DNA from: Streptomyces marokkonensis
Lineage (GTDB): Bacteria > Actinomycetota > Actinomycetes > Streptomycetales > Streptomycetaceae
Length of the DNA: 64,000 nucleotides
NCBI RefSeq assembly: GCF_008312835.1
Contig: NZ_VSKS01000009.1
Span: 225,492-289,491 of the forward strand
Reading direction: 5' to 3'
Shown here: piece by piece, positions 46,003 through 54,630 of the stretch
Numbering within the stretch: position 1 is the first letter of the stretch
Layout of the letters: the number at the start of each line of letters is the position of its first letter
Program-made: the position numbers and the translations under genes
Notes under the pieces: generated by a model
Databases searched by the model: none
What the model was told of the DNA's origin: nothing
The model's input: the letters and a program-made list of their open reading frames with translations, nothing else

Positions 46003-47302
46003 GGCGGACCAACGGTACGCGAGCCGAGACCGCCGTGCCGGCGCCGGGTTCGGACTCGATCGCGAGCGACCCGGCGATGCGTTCGGCGCGGGCCCGCATG
46101 CCGTCGAGGCCGAAGCCGCCGGTGGGGGTCCCCCCGCTCGGGCGGGGCCGGGCGGGGGGAAGGGTGCGCGCGGGGACGGCGAGCGGGTCGAAACCCCGGC
46201 CGTCGTCGCGGATGTCGACGCTGACCTCGTCGCCCATGTAGGACAGGGTGACACCGACCCGGGTGGCGGCGGCGTGGCGGGCGGCGTTGGACAGGGCCTC
46301 CTGGACGATGCGCAGCAGCGTGGCGGCCACCTCGTCGTGCAGCGGCTCGGCGGTGCCGGTGACGGTGAACCGGGCCCGCACGTCCGTGCGTTCGCCCCAC
46401 TCCGTGACGGTCTTCCGCAGCGCCTCGGGCAGTTTGTCGTCGGCGAGCGCGACCGGGGAGAGGTTGTGCACGGAGCGGCGGGCCTCGCCGAGGCTGTCGC
46501 GGGCCAGGGTGAGGGCCCGGTCCATGTGCGTGCGGCTCAGCGCCGGGTCCTGGGCGCTCGCCGCGACCTGGAGCTGGGCGATGATGCCGGTCAGGCCCTG
46601 GGCGAGGGTGTCGTGGATCTCGGCTGCCAGCCGCCGGCGCTCGTCGGCCACGCCGGCCTCCCGCGCCTGGACGAGGAGCTGGGTGTGCAGGGCGGCGTTC
46701 TCGTCGAGGGCCTGCTGCAACGCCGTGTTGGTGCGCTCGAGTTCGGCGATGGTCGCGGCCTGGGTACGGGTGCGTTCGTCCTCGCGGGCGGTGAGGTGGC
46801 CGAAGACGGCGATCATGCCGAGGTGAACGCAGAGCAGCGCGCCGAACACTCCCCAGCCGAGCGGCCCGCGCGGAGGAAACCCGCCCGACTGGGAACCGGC
46901 GACCGTCACGGCGGTGACGAGCAGGCCGGTCTTCAGCAGCCGGGGCGGCAGCAGACGGTCGGCGTCGAAGTAGCCGACGGCGGCGAGAAAGGCGAAGAAC
47001 GGGTTCAGCCAGCTCAGGACGAAGGCGGCGGCGGCGCGTACGAGGTAGTAGCAGGCGGAGACCGGCGTCCGGCCGGCCCGGGTGCGGGTGAACCATCGGT
47101 CCCACCACAGTTGCCACAGCAGGACGGCCGTGACGAGCACGACGGTGGCGTACCGCTCCGCCGTGCTCATGCCGATGATGTCCATGGTCGCGGTGGTGAG
47201 CACGGTGCCGACACCCAGCATCGCGTACGGCCCCCAGCGACGAACGGCCGCCCAGCGTTGTTCCACCCCCGCCACGTCCGCCATGGCACCAGTGTGGGTC
47301 AT
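45992..47302 (-). CDS. Sensor histidine kinase (HisKA_3, NarX/DesK type)
   Basis: A 436-aa kinase: about five membrane helices in residues 20-180, a coiled coil (TRTQAATIAELERTNTALQQALDENAAL), the HisKA_3 box ERRRLAAEIHDTLAQGLTG with phospho-His, and a HATPase domain (N box EALSNAARHA, G1 IRDDGRGFDP, G2 GGFGLDGMRARAERIAG). Between G1 and G2 is an extra Pro/Arg-rich stretch (TLPPARPRPSGGTPT) encoded by a palindromic repeat. The ATG at 47302 follows GTGAGG. It signals to the overlapping response regulator and is probably linked to the ABC-2 transporter before it. Confidence 0.92.
   Translation of the reverse strand: MTHTGAMADVAGVEQRWAAVRRWGPYAMLGVGTVLTTATMDIIGMSTAERYATVVLVTAVLLWQLWWDRWFTRTRAGRTPVSACYYLVRAAAAFVLSWLNPFFAFLAAVGYFDADRLLPPRLLKTGLLVTAVTVAGSQSGGFPPRGPLGWGVFGALLCVHLGMIAVFGHLTAREDERTRTQAATIAELERTNTALQQALDENAALHTQLLVQAREAGVADERRRLAAEIHDTLAQGLTGIIAQLQVAASAQDPALSRTHMDRALTLARDSLGEARRSVHNLSPVALADDKLPEALRKTVTEWGERTDVRARFTVTGTAEPLHDEVAATLLRIVQEALSNAARHAAATRVGVTLSYMGDEVSVDIRDDGRGFDPLAVPARTLPPARPRPSGGTPTGGFGLDGMRARAERIAGSLAIESEPGAGTAVSARVPLVRHDR
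46122..46164. repeat. Palindromic repeat inside the histidine kinase frame
   Basis: tccccccgctcg (46129-46140) and cgggcgggggga (46149-46160) form a 12-bp stem (one G-T pair) inside the kinase coding sequence. The surrounding gtgggggtccccccgctcg resembles a short repeat I recall as dispersed in streptomycete genomes. It stays in frame and encodes a Pro/Arg/Gly-rich loop between the G1 and G2 boxes. Confidence 0.6.
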
Positions 47303-47309
47303 GGCGGCC

Positions 47310-48059
47310 TCACTCCCAGCGGAACCAGCGCGCGGCGGCCGCCGTGAGCAGCAGCGTCCAGGCCGCGAGTACCCCGAGGTGGAGCCCGCCCGGCCAGTCG
47401 CCCGCCGCGGCCTCGTTCAGGGCCTGGGCGGCGGCCCCGAACGGGGTCCAGCCGACGATGCCGGCCAGCACGTCCGGCATGGCCTCGACCGGCAGCCACA
47501 CGCCCGCGCAGAACATCGCGGGAAAGAGCGCGGCCGACCCGACCGCGGTGGCGGTCTTCGTGGTGCGCGACAGGGCGGAGAGCACGGCCCCCAGGGCGAG
47601 GGAGCCGAGCAGGGCGAGCAGCAGCGCGAGGAGGTAGCCGAACGGCTGCCGGGGCAGTGTCACGTCGAAGGCGAGCCGGCCGGCCGCGAGGGTGACCGGG
47701 GCGGAGAGCAGCGCGGCACCGCCGGACACCAGCATCTGCGCCGTGAGCAGGGCGGCAGGACGCACCGGTGTCGTGGACATACGGCGCAGGATGCCGGTCT
47801 CCCGGTAGCCGGTGAGGGTCACCGGCATGGCCTGGAGCCCGCCGACGATCAGCCCGAGGAGGACGGCCACCGGCACATAGGCGTCGACCGGGCGCAGGCC
47901 GCCGAGGGAGGGTTCGGGCTCGCGGAAGGCCGGGATGGAACCCAGGATCACCAGCAGCAGGGTGGGGAAGAGCAGGATCCAGAAGATGCCGCCGGGTTCG
48001 CGCCGGAAGAGGCGGATCTCGGTCCTGAGTACGGCGGTGTCGAGGACGTCGGTGCTCAT
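47310..48059 (-). CDS. ABC-2 type transporter permease
   Basis: A 249-aa permease with six predicted helices (FWILLFPTLLLVILGSIPAF; AYVPVAVLLGLIVGGL; a gap; LLALLLALLGSLALGAVLSAL; AALFPAMFCAGVWLPVEAM; and a final LGVLAAWTLLLTAAA). The motif YRETGILRRMSTTPVRP after the second helix is typical of drug or polyketide ABC-2 exporters. GGAGG precedes the ATG, which overlaps the ATPase stop by four bases. Likely an efflux pump under the linked two-component system. Confidence 0.92.
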   Translation of the reverse strand: MSTDVLDTAVLRTEIRLFRREPGGIFWILLFPTLLLVILGSIPAFREPEPSLGGLRPVDAYVPVAVLLGLIVGGLQAMPVTLTGYRETGILRRMSTTPVRPAALLTAQMLVSGGAALLSAPVTLAAGRLAFDVTLPRQPFGYLLALLLALLGSLALGAVLSALSRTTKTATAVGSAALFPAMFCAGVWLPVEAMPDVLAGIVGWTPFGAAAQALNEAAAGDWPGGLHLGVLAAWTLLLTAAAARWFRWE

Positions 48060-48958
48060 GCCGTGGCCTCCGTGAGGTCCAGGAAGGCGTCGTCCAGCGT
48101 GGCGTCGGTGACGCGCAGGTGGTGGGCGGTGACGCGGGAGCGGGCGAGGAGGGTGAGGACGGCGTCGACCGTCGCGTCGGTGCCGGACAGCGTGACACGG
48201 CCGTCCTTGTGCCGGACCGACGCGAGCTCCGGCAGCGCGGTGAGGTCGTGGTCGTCCAGCGGTGCGGACGGGGTGAAACTGATGACGGTGGCGCCCGCCG
48301 AGCGGCGGATCAGTCCGGCCGGGGTGTCCAGGGCGGCGACCCGCCCCTGGTCGATCACCGCGACGCGGTCGCAGAGGCGCTGCGCCTCCTCCATGAAGTG
48401 GGTGACGAGGAGGACGGTGACGCCGCCCGCGCGGATGTCCTCGATGAGCTCCCAGGTGTCGCGGCGGGCGCGCGGGTCGAGGCCGGTGGTGAGTTCGTCC
48501 AGCACCACGATCCGCGGGTCGCCGATCAGGGCGAGCGCGATGAACAGGCGCTGCCTCTGCCCGCCGGACAGTGTGGCGAACCGGGTGGTCAGCTTCGGTG
48601 CGAGGCCGAGCCGTTCGGCGAGCGGGCGCCAGTCGGCGGGGTGCGGGTAGAAGGAGGCGTACAGCTCCAGGGCCTCGCGGACGGTGAGTCCGGGCTGGAG
48701 CTCGCTCCGCTGGAGCTGGGCGCCGAGGACGCGGGTGACCTCCCTGTGGTCGGCGACGGGGTCGAGGCCGGTGACGCGGACGCGGCCCGCGTCGGGGACG
48801 CGCAGGCCCTCGACACACTCCACGGTGGTGGTCTTCCCGGCTCCGTTCGGGCCGAGGATCCCGAAGATCTCGCCCTCCTCGACGGTGAAGGAGACACCGT
48901 CGACGGCCGCACGGCCTCCGTAGGACTTGCGCAGATCGGTGACGTCGATGACGGACAT
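48056..48958 (-). CDS. ABC exporter ATPase (DrrA-like)
   Basis: A 300-aa ATPase with Walker A GPNGAGKTT, signature LSGGQRQRL, Walker B IVVLDELTTGLD and H-loop VTHF. The C-terminal region after residue 220 is the DrrA-type extension. Walker B is followed by Leu where most have Pro (DELTTGLD), a common variant. First gene of the operon; divergent from the four half-transporters with a 197-bp gap that contains repeated ATCGGCCG sites. Confidence 0.93.
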   Translation of the reverse strand: MSVIDVTDLRKSYGGRAAVDGVSFTVEEGEIFGILGPNGAGKTTTVECVEGLRVPDAGRVRVTGLDPVADHREVTRVLGAQLQRSELQPGLTVREALELYASFYPHPADWRPLAERLGLAPKLTTRFATLSGGQRQRLFIALALIGDPRIVVLDELTTGLDPRARRDTWELIEDIRAGGVTVLLVTHFMEEAQRLCDRVAVIDQGRVAALDTPAGLIRRSAGATVISFTPSAPLDDHDLTALPELASVRHKDGRVTLSGTDATVDAVLTLLARSRVTAHHLRVTDATLDDAFLDLTEATA

Positions 48959-48992
48959 GGCCTCAGCGTCGCCGTGCGGGGGTCACCGGCAC

Positions 48993-49026
48993 ATCGGCCG
49001 GTGCGCTCGGACCGGCATCGGCCGAT
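48993..49026. promoter_or_regulatory. Paired ATCGGCCG sites, candidate response-regulator operator
   Basis: ATCGGCCG occurs at 48993-49000 and 49017-49024, 24 bp apart; the second extends to the perfect palindrome ATCGGCCGAT (49017-49026). They lie 35-70 bp upstream of the exporter ATPase gene, where an activating response regulator dimer would bind. Autoregulation by the NarL-type regulator of this operon is my inference. Confidence 0.45.
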
Positions 49027-49141
49027 CGGCTGATCCGGGTGTACGACCCTCCCCGCGGGCCGCCTTGTGGGCACGGGTCGTAGGACCAGCGGCCGAGGCC
49101 GGCCCGGCCGAAACTCGGTGGGCAGTGTCAGTGGTGAACCG

Positions 49142-49147
49142 TAGGCT
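49142..49147 (+). promoter_or_regulatory. Putative -10 box of the four-gene half-transporter operon
   Basis: TAGGCT ends 8 nt before the ATG at 49156 and no ribosome site separates them, so the mRNA would begin at or very near the start codon. It is the only reasonable -10 match in the 50 bp upstream. Confidence 0.4.
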
Positions 49148-49155
49148 CGCTGCTG

Positions 49156-51027
49156 ATGCCCACTACACCTTCTCCCCCGGAATCCCGCTCCGCCGTGCGT
49201 ACGCTGCTGCGGCTGTGGCCGTATGTGCGGCCCGTGCGGGCGCGGTTGTTCACCGCCGCGCTCATCGCGATCCTCGCCTCCTGCATCGGTCTTGTCATCC
49301 CGCTCGTCCTGAAGTGGATGGTGGACGGCCCGATCGCCGACCGGGATCCGGCGGGGGTGTGGCTGGGAGCGCTGTACCTGCTGCTGCTCGGGCTGGCGGA
49401 GGCCTTGCTGTTCGGGTTCCGGCGGTGGCTGGTGGCGCGTCCGCTGTCGCACGTCGAGGCGGAGATGCGGGCGGATCTGTACCGGCACCTGCAGCGGCTT
49501 CCGGTCGCCTTCCACGACCGGTGGCCGTCGGGGCAGTTGCTGTCCCGGGCCACCACGGATCTGATGCTGCTGCGGATGTTCCTCGCCTTCCCTTTGACGT
49601 TCCTGCTGGTCAACGGCGTGACGATCCTTGTCGGCGTGATCATCATGCTGGTGCAGGACTGGACGCTGGGGCTGGTCATCCTGGTGCCGGCCGTGCCGGT
49701 GCTGATCACGTGCGTGGTCTTCGAGAAGCGGTACTCCGGGGCGGCGCGGCGGGCGCAGGACCAGGTGGGCGATCTGACGACGGTCGTCGAGGAGAGCGTG
49801 CTCGGCATCCGCATCATCAAGGGCTTCGGACGGCACCGCAGTCAGGCGCAAGCGTTCCGGGAGCTGTCGGGGCGGCTGCGGGGGACGGAGCTGCACAAGG
49901 CGCGGCTGCTGGCGACGATCCTGGGCGTCATCGTGACGCTGCCCGAGCTCGCCATCGGGGCGGCGCTGGTGCTGGGGGCCGTGCAGGTGGCGGACGGGTC
50001 GCTGTCCGCGGGGACGCTGGTGGCGTTCCTGTCCACGGCGCTGGCGCTGCGCTGGCCGGTGGACTCGATCGGGTTCCTGCTGGCGATGAGCCAGGAGGCG
50101 GCGACGGCCACGGAACGGTACTTCGAGGTGATGGACGCGGCACCGGAGTCGGGGGTGCGCGGGGGGACGTCGCGCGGCCCGGCGCTGCGGGGTGCCGCCG
50201 CGCCCACCCGTGCCGCCCATGGGGGTACCTCCCAGGCCCATCAGGCACTGGGGGAGGCACGGATGCCCGCAGTCGCGAGTGGGCTGCGGTTCGAGAACGT
50301 CAGCTTCCGGTATCCCGATGCCCCGTCCGACTCCCTGCCCGTACTGCACCGCATCGATCTGCACATCCGCCCCGGTGAGTCCCTCGCCCTCGTCGGCGCC
50401 ACCGGCAGCGGCAAGACCACGCTCACCGCACTCGTGCCCCGGCTGCACGAGGTCACCGAGGGGCGCATCACCCTCAACGGCGCGGACATCGCCGAGATGT
50501 CCCGCGAGGAGCTGCGCTCCCGCGTCGCCGTCGCCTTCGAGGAACCCACCCTCTTCTCGGCGAGCGTCGGGGAGAACGTGCTGATGGGCGGCGGAACCGG
50601 CGAGGAGGACCTCGGCCGGGCGCTCGCCGTGGCGCAGGCCGACTTCGCGCACGCGCTGCCCCAGGGCGTGGACACCCAGGTCGGCGAGCAGGGACTCAGC
50701 CTCTCCGGCGGGCAGCGGCAGCGGCTCGCGCTGGCCCGCGCCGTGGTCGGACGCCCCGACTTCCTGGTCCTGGACGACCCCCTGTCCGCGCTCGACGTGC
50801 ACACCGAGGCGGCGGTGGAGGCCGCCCTGCGCCGGGTGCTCGCGGACACCACGGCCCTCATCGTGGCGCACCGCCCGTCCACGGTCCTGCTCGCCGACCG
50901 GGTCGCCCTGCTCTCGGGCGGCCGGATCACCGCGGTCGGCACGCATCACGAACTGCTGCGCACCAGCCCCGAGTACGCCCACCTCATGTCCGGCGCCCCG
51001 GCGGGGGAACAGGAGGACCAGCGATGA
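49156..51027 (+). CDS. ABC half-exporter 1 (degenerate Walker B Glu)
   Basis: A 623-aa fused membrane-ATPase half-transporter: six helices in residues 20-310, then an ATPase domain with Walker A GATGSGKTT (about residue 414), signature LSLSGGQRQR (about 515) and Walker B FLVLDDPLSALD (about 537). The catalytic Glu after Walker B is Asp, typical of the non-catalytic side of heterodimeric exporters. The linker before the ATPase contains a repeat-encoded insert (residues about 350-372, Ala/Gly-rich). Its ATGA end overlaps half-exporter 2, its presumed partner. Confidence 0.92.
   Translation: MPTTPSPPESRSAVRTLLRLWPYVRPVRARLFTAALIAILASCIGLVIPLVLKWMVDGPIADRDPAGVWLGALYLLLLGLAEALLFGFRRWLVARPLSHVEAEMRADLYRHLQRLPVAFHDRWPSGQLLSRATTDLMLLRMFLAFPLTFLLVNGVTILVGVIIMLVQDWTLGLVILVPAVPVLITCVVFEKRYSGAARRAQDQVGDLTTVVEESVLGIRIIKGFGRHRSQAQAFRELSGRLRGTELHKARLLATILGVIVTLPELAIGAALVLGAVQVADGSLSAGTLVAFLSTALALRWPVDSIGFLLAMSQEAATATERYFEVMDAAPESGVRGGTSRGPALRGAAAPTRAAHGGTSQAHQALGEARMPAVASGLRFENVSFRYPDAPSDSLPVLHRIDLHIRPGESLALVGATGSGKTTLTALVPRLHEVTEGRITLNGADIAEMSREELRSRVAVAFEEPTLFSASVGENVLMGGGTGEEDLGRALAVAQADFAHALPQGVDTQVGEQGLSLSGGQRQRLALARAVVGRPDFLVLDDPLSALDVHTEAAVEAALRRVLADTTALIVAHRPSTVLLADRVALLSGGRITAVGTHHELLRTSPEYAHLMSGAPAGEQEDQR
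50203..50272 (+). repeat. 70-bp repeat inside half-exporter 1 coding sequence
   Basis: This 70-base segment aligns without gaps to 59560-59629, an intergenic site, with about 12 mismatches; both share tcccaggccc and actgggggaggcacg. The copies carry a gggggt...cctccc and gggggagg inverted pair, a hairpin-forming element. Here it lies wholly within an open frame, in the linker between membrane and ATPase domains, and adds about 23 residues (HGGTSQAHQALGEAR...) absent from the family consensus. Confidence 0.8.
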
Positions 51028-52874
51028 CGGCGGCCACCACCGCACCCGTCCGGGACGAGGACGACGACCGGGCGCCGGCGTCCGGGGACCCCTTCGACCA
51101 GGACCGGCTGCCCACTCCCCCGGGCGCCACCGGCACGCTGCTGCGTTCGCTGCTCGCGCCCATGCGGGGCAGGGTCGCCGTCACCGCGCTGTTGCTGCTG
51201 CTCCAGCAGGCCGCGGTGCAGGCCGGCCCGCTGCTGGTGGCGTACGCGATCGACCGGGCCGTACCCGCGTTCCGCGGCGACGACAACGGGCCGCTGATCG
51301 CGGTGGCGGTGGGCTACCTGCTCTGCGCGACGGCGGCCGGCGCGCTGCAGTACGCGTTCGTCAACGCCTCCGCCCGGGTCAGCCAGGACGTGCTGCTCGA
51401 CCTGCGCGGCCGCATCTTCCGCCACGCGCAGGAACTCAGCGTCGACTTCCACGAGCGCTACACCTCGGGCCGGCTCATCTCCCGCTCCACCACCGACGTC
51501 GAGTCGCTGCGCGAGCTGCTGGAGGAGGGCCTGCAGGAACTGGTGATGGTCGTCCTGTCGGCCGTCTACATCTCGGTGCTGCTGCTCTGGCTGGACCTGG
51601 GCCTCGGCGCGGTGGCGGTGGCGTCCTTCGTGCCGCTGTACCTGCTCGTACGGTCGTACCGGCGGCGGGCGGGACGGGTGTACCGGAAGCGGTCGACGGC
51701 CATCGCCACGGTGATCGTGAAGTTCGTCGAGACGATGAACGGGATCCGGCCGGTGCGCGCCTTCCGCCGGGAGGCGGCGAACGACGCCGACTTCGCGGTG
51801 CTGAACCGGCGGCACGAGCGGACCAACGGCGACGCGCTGCTGGAAATGGCCCGCTATGTCGTCGGCTCCCGGATCACCGCCAACACCACCGTCGCGCTGA
51901 TCGTGCTGTGGGGTGCCCACCGGGTGGCGGACGGGTCGCTGGAGCTCGGTGTGCTGGCGGCGGCGGTGCTGTACCTGCGACGGCTCTACGACCCGATCGA
52001 CCGGCTGGGCATGTTCCTCAACTCCTACCAGTCGGCGGCGGCCTCGCTGGAGAAGATCGCCGGCCTGCTGGCGCAGACCCCTTCCGTCCCCGAGCCGCCG
52101 GCTCCCCGGGAGCTTCCCGGGCGGCGCGCCGGGCTCCCCGGCCGCGACGTCGTCTTCGACGACGTCCGGTTCGCCTACCGCACCGGCGGCGAGGTGCTCC
52201 CCCGCTTCGGTCTCACCCTCCCGGCCGGGCAGACCGTGGCGGTCGTCGGCTCGACCGGCGCGGGCAAGTCGACACTGGCCAAGCTGCTCGCCCGGTTCTA
52301 CGACCCCTCGGACGGCCGGGTGCTGCTCGACGGCGTTGACCTGCGCGACCTGACGGGACGCGATCTGCGGCGCGAGGTGGTGATGGTGACGCAGGAGGCG
52401 TTCCTGTTCTCCGGAACGGTCGCCGAGAACATCGCGATCGGACGGCCGGACGCCACACGCGAGGAGATCGAGCAGGCGGCCAAGGAGATCGGCGCGCACG
52501 ACTTCATCGCCGCCCTCCCCGACGGCTACGACACCGACGTGCGCAAGCGGGGCGGCCGCATCTCGGCGGGCCAGCGCCAACTGGTCGCCTTCGCACGGGC
52601 GTTGCTGGCCGACCCGGCGGTCCTCATCCTGGACGAGGCGACCAGCTCCCTGGACATCCCCGGCGAACGGGCGGTGCAGCGCGCGATGGCGACGGTGCTG
52701 AAGGGACGTACGGCGGTGGTGATCGCCCACCGCCTGTCGACCGTGGAGATCGCCGACCGGGTCCTGGTCATGGAGCACGGGCGCATCGTCGAGGACGGCA
52801 GCCCGGCCGAACTCATCGACCGCACGGGCCGGTTCGCGGACCTGCACCGTGCCTGGCGGGACAGTCTCGCGTAG
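51024..52874 (+). CDS. ABC half-exporter 2 (catalytic partner)
   Basis: A 616-aa half-transporter with an N-terminal cytoplasmic stretch of 35 residues, six helices, and an ATPase with Walker [10 protein letters not shown] (about 409), signature RISAGQRQL (about 512; LSGGQ altered to ISAGQ), Walker [13 protein letters not shown] with catalytic Glu, and H-loop IAHRLST. It complements half-exporter 1: the canonical ATP site would combine this Walker A/B with the partner's LSGGQ. Substrate unknown; lipid or drug export is typical of the family. Four-base overlap with the preceding gene. Confidence 0.93.
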   Translation: MTAATTAPVRDEDDDRAPASGDPFDQDRLPTPPGATGTLLRSLLAPMRGRVAVTALLLLLQQAAVQAGPLLVAYAIDRAVPAFRGDDNGPLIAVAVGYLLCATAAGALQYAFVNASARVSQDVLLDLRGRIFRHAQELSVDFHERYTSGRLISRSTTDVESLRELLEEGLQELVMVVLSAVYISVLLLWLDLGLGAVAVASFVPLYLLVRSYRRRAGRVYRKRSTAIATVIVKFVETMNGIRPVRAFRREAANDADFAVLNRRHERTNGDALLEMARYVVGSRITANTTVALIVLWGAHRVADGSLELGVLAAAVLYLRRLYDPIDRLGMFLNSYQSAAASLEKIAGLLAQTPSVPEPPAPRELPGRRAGLPGRDVVFDDVRFAYRTGGEVLPRFGLTLPAGQTVAVVGSTGAGKSTLAKLLARFYDPSDGRVLLDGVDLRDLTGRDLRREVVMVTQEAFLFSGTVAENIAIGRPDATREEIEQAAKEIGAHDFIAALPDGYDTDVRKRGGRISAGQRQLVAFARALLADPAVLILDEATSSLDIPGERAVQRAMATVLKGRTAVVIAHRLSTVEIADRVLVMEHGRIVEDGSPAELIDRTGRFADLHRAWRDSLA

Positions 52875-52908
52875 GGGACGGGCGGGGAACAGGGGGAGGG
52901 TCGAGCGG

Positions 52909-54630
52909 ATGATCGACGCGTACGAGGATCCCGGCACGCCCGACTGCCGGGGCGGGGCCCGGTATCTGTGGTGGCTGGTGCTGCGGCAGCCGGGGCGGTG
53001 TGCGGCGGGGGCGGTGTTCGGCAGTGTGTGGATGGTGCTGCTGGCGGCGACGCCGTACCTGATGTCACGGGCGGTGGACGACGGTCTGGAGCCGGGTGAC
53101 ATGGGGGCGCTGGCGCTCTGGACCGGGGCCCTGGTCGTGGTGAACGGGTTCAACTCCTGGCTGAGCATCATGCGGCACCGCACGATGACGCGGGTGCGGA
53201 TGGACGCCAACTTCCGCACGGTGAAGGTGGTCGTGGGGCACACGGTGCGGCTGGGTGCCTCGCTGGAGCGGCGGACCGGGGCCGGGGAGGTCGTCACCAT
53301 CGGGGTGGGCGACGTGCAGATGATCGCCACGTCGCTCACGGCCGTCGGGCCGGGGATCGGCGCGGTCGTGGCCTACGCGGTGGTGGCGGGGCTGCTGCTG
53401 TCGGTGTCGCCGTTGCTGGCGGTGGTGGTGCTGCTCGGTGTGCCGGTCATCGGCCTCGCCGTGGGGCCGCTGGCGGGGCGGTTGCAGGGCACGGAGACGG
53501 AGTACCGGGAGCGGCAGGGCGTGCTGACCGCGCGGATCGGTGATCTGGCGGGCGGGCTGCGGGTGCTGAGCGGGCTCGGCGGGAAGAACCTGGTCGCCGA
53601 CGCGTTCCGCCGCGACTCGGGGCGGCTGCGGGAGCAGGGGTACCGCGTCGGGGCGGTGACCAGCTGGATGCAGGCGCTCGCCGCGGGACTGCCGGCGCTG
53701 TTCCTCGCGGGGGTGACCTGGATCGCGGCGCGGCTGGCCGCGCAGGGGCAGATCAGCGTGGGCGAGCTGGTGTCGGTGTACGGCTATGTCGCCGTCCTGG
53801 TGTGGCCGGTGATGTTCCTCATCGAGTGCGGCTACCAGCTGAGCCGGGGTGTGGTGGCCGCCCGGCGGGTGGCGGCGCTGCTGCGGCTGGAGCCGCCGGC
53901 CGACGACGCCACCGCCGAGGCGCCGGCCGGGCCCTCCGTGCTGTACGACCCGGAGTCCGGTGTGCGGGTGCTGCCGGGCCGGCTGACCGCGCTCACCGCC
54001 GCCCACCCGGCCGACGCGCTCGCCGTGGTGGACCGGCTCGGGCGCTACACGCCGTCGGAGGCGACCTGGGGCGGAATCCGGCTGGACGGGATCGCGCTCG
54101 CGCGGGTGCGGGAGCGGATCCTGGTCGCGGACCCGGAGGCCGATCTGTTCGCAGGTCCGCTGCGGGAGGTGGTGGCCGGTCGCGGGGAGCCGTCCGACGA
54201 GGAGGTGCTGCACGCGCTGCACGCGGCCGCCGCCGACGACATCGTGCAGGGTCTGCCCGACGGACTCTGCTCGGCCGTGTCCGCGCAGGGGCGCAGTCTC
54301 TCCGGCGGTCAGCGGCAACGGGTGCGGCTGGCGCGGGCGTTGCTGGCCGATCCGGAGGTGCTGCTGGCCGTCGAGCCGACCTCGGCGCTCGACGCGCACA
54401 CCGAGGCGACGGCCGCCGCCCGGCTGCGCGCGGCCCGTGAGGGACGCACGACCGTGCTGGCCACCACCTCGCCGCTGGTCCTCGACCGGGTCGACCAGGT
54501 GCACTTCCTGGCCGACGGCAAGGTGGTGGCGACCGGAAGCCACCGCGAACTGCTCGACACGGAGCCCGCCTACCGGGAGCTGGTGGCGAGGGACGCCGAC
54601 GAGACCGTCACCGAGGAGGTCGTGGGATGA
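52909..54630 (+). CDS. ABC half-exporter 3 with dead nucleotide-binding domain
   Basis: A 573-aa half-transporter with normal membrane domains but a strongly degenerate ATPase domain. Where Walker A should be (about residue 360) it reads LTALTAAHPADALAVV, with no GxxGxGK[ST]. Walker B is VLLAVEPTSALD, with Asp replaced by Val. The H-loop His is missing (VLATTSPLV). Yet the signature SLSGGQRQR (about 463) is perfect. It cannot hydrolyse ATP itself but can complete a partner's site. ATG at 52909 with GGGGGAGGG upstream; ATGA overlap with half-exporter 4. Confidence 0.92.
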   Translation: MIDAYEDPGTPDCRGGARYLWWLVLRQPGRCAAGAVFGSVWMVLLAATPYLMSRAVDDGLEPGDMGALALWTGALVVVNGFNSWLSIMRHRTMTRVRMDANFRTVKVVVGHTVRLGASLERRTGAGEVVTIGVGDVQMIATSLTAVGPGIGAVVAYAVVAGLLLSVSPLLAVVVLLGVPVIGLAVGPLAGRLQGTETEYRERQGVLTARIGDLAGGLRVLSGLGGKNLVADAFRRDSGRLREQGYRVGAVTSWMQALAAGLPALFLAGVTWIAARLAAQGQISVGELVSVYGYVAVLVWPVMFLIECGYQLSRGVVAARRVAALLRLEPPADDATAEAPAGPSVLYDPESGVRVLPGRLTALTAAHPADALAVVDRLGRYTPSEATWGGIRLDGIALARVRERILVADPEADLFAGPLREVVAGRGEPSDEEVLHALHAAAADDIVQGLPDGLCSAVSAQGRSLSGGQRQRVRLARALLADPEVLLAVEPTSALDAHTEATAAARLRAAREGRTTVLATTSPLVLDRVDQVHFLADGKVVATGSHRELLDTEPAYRELVARDADETVTEEVVG

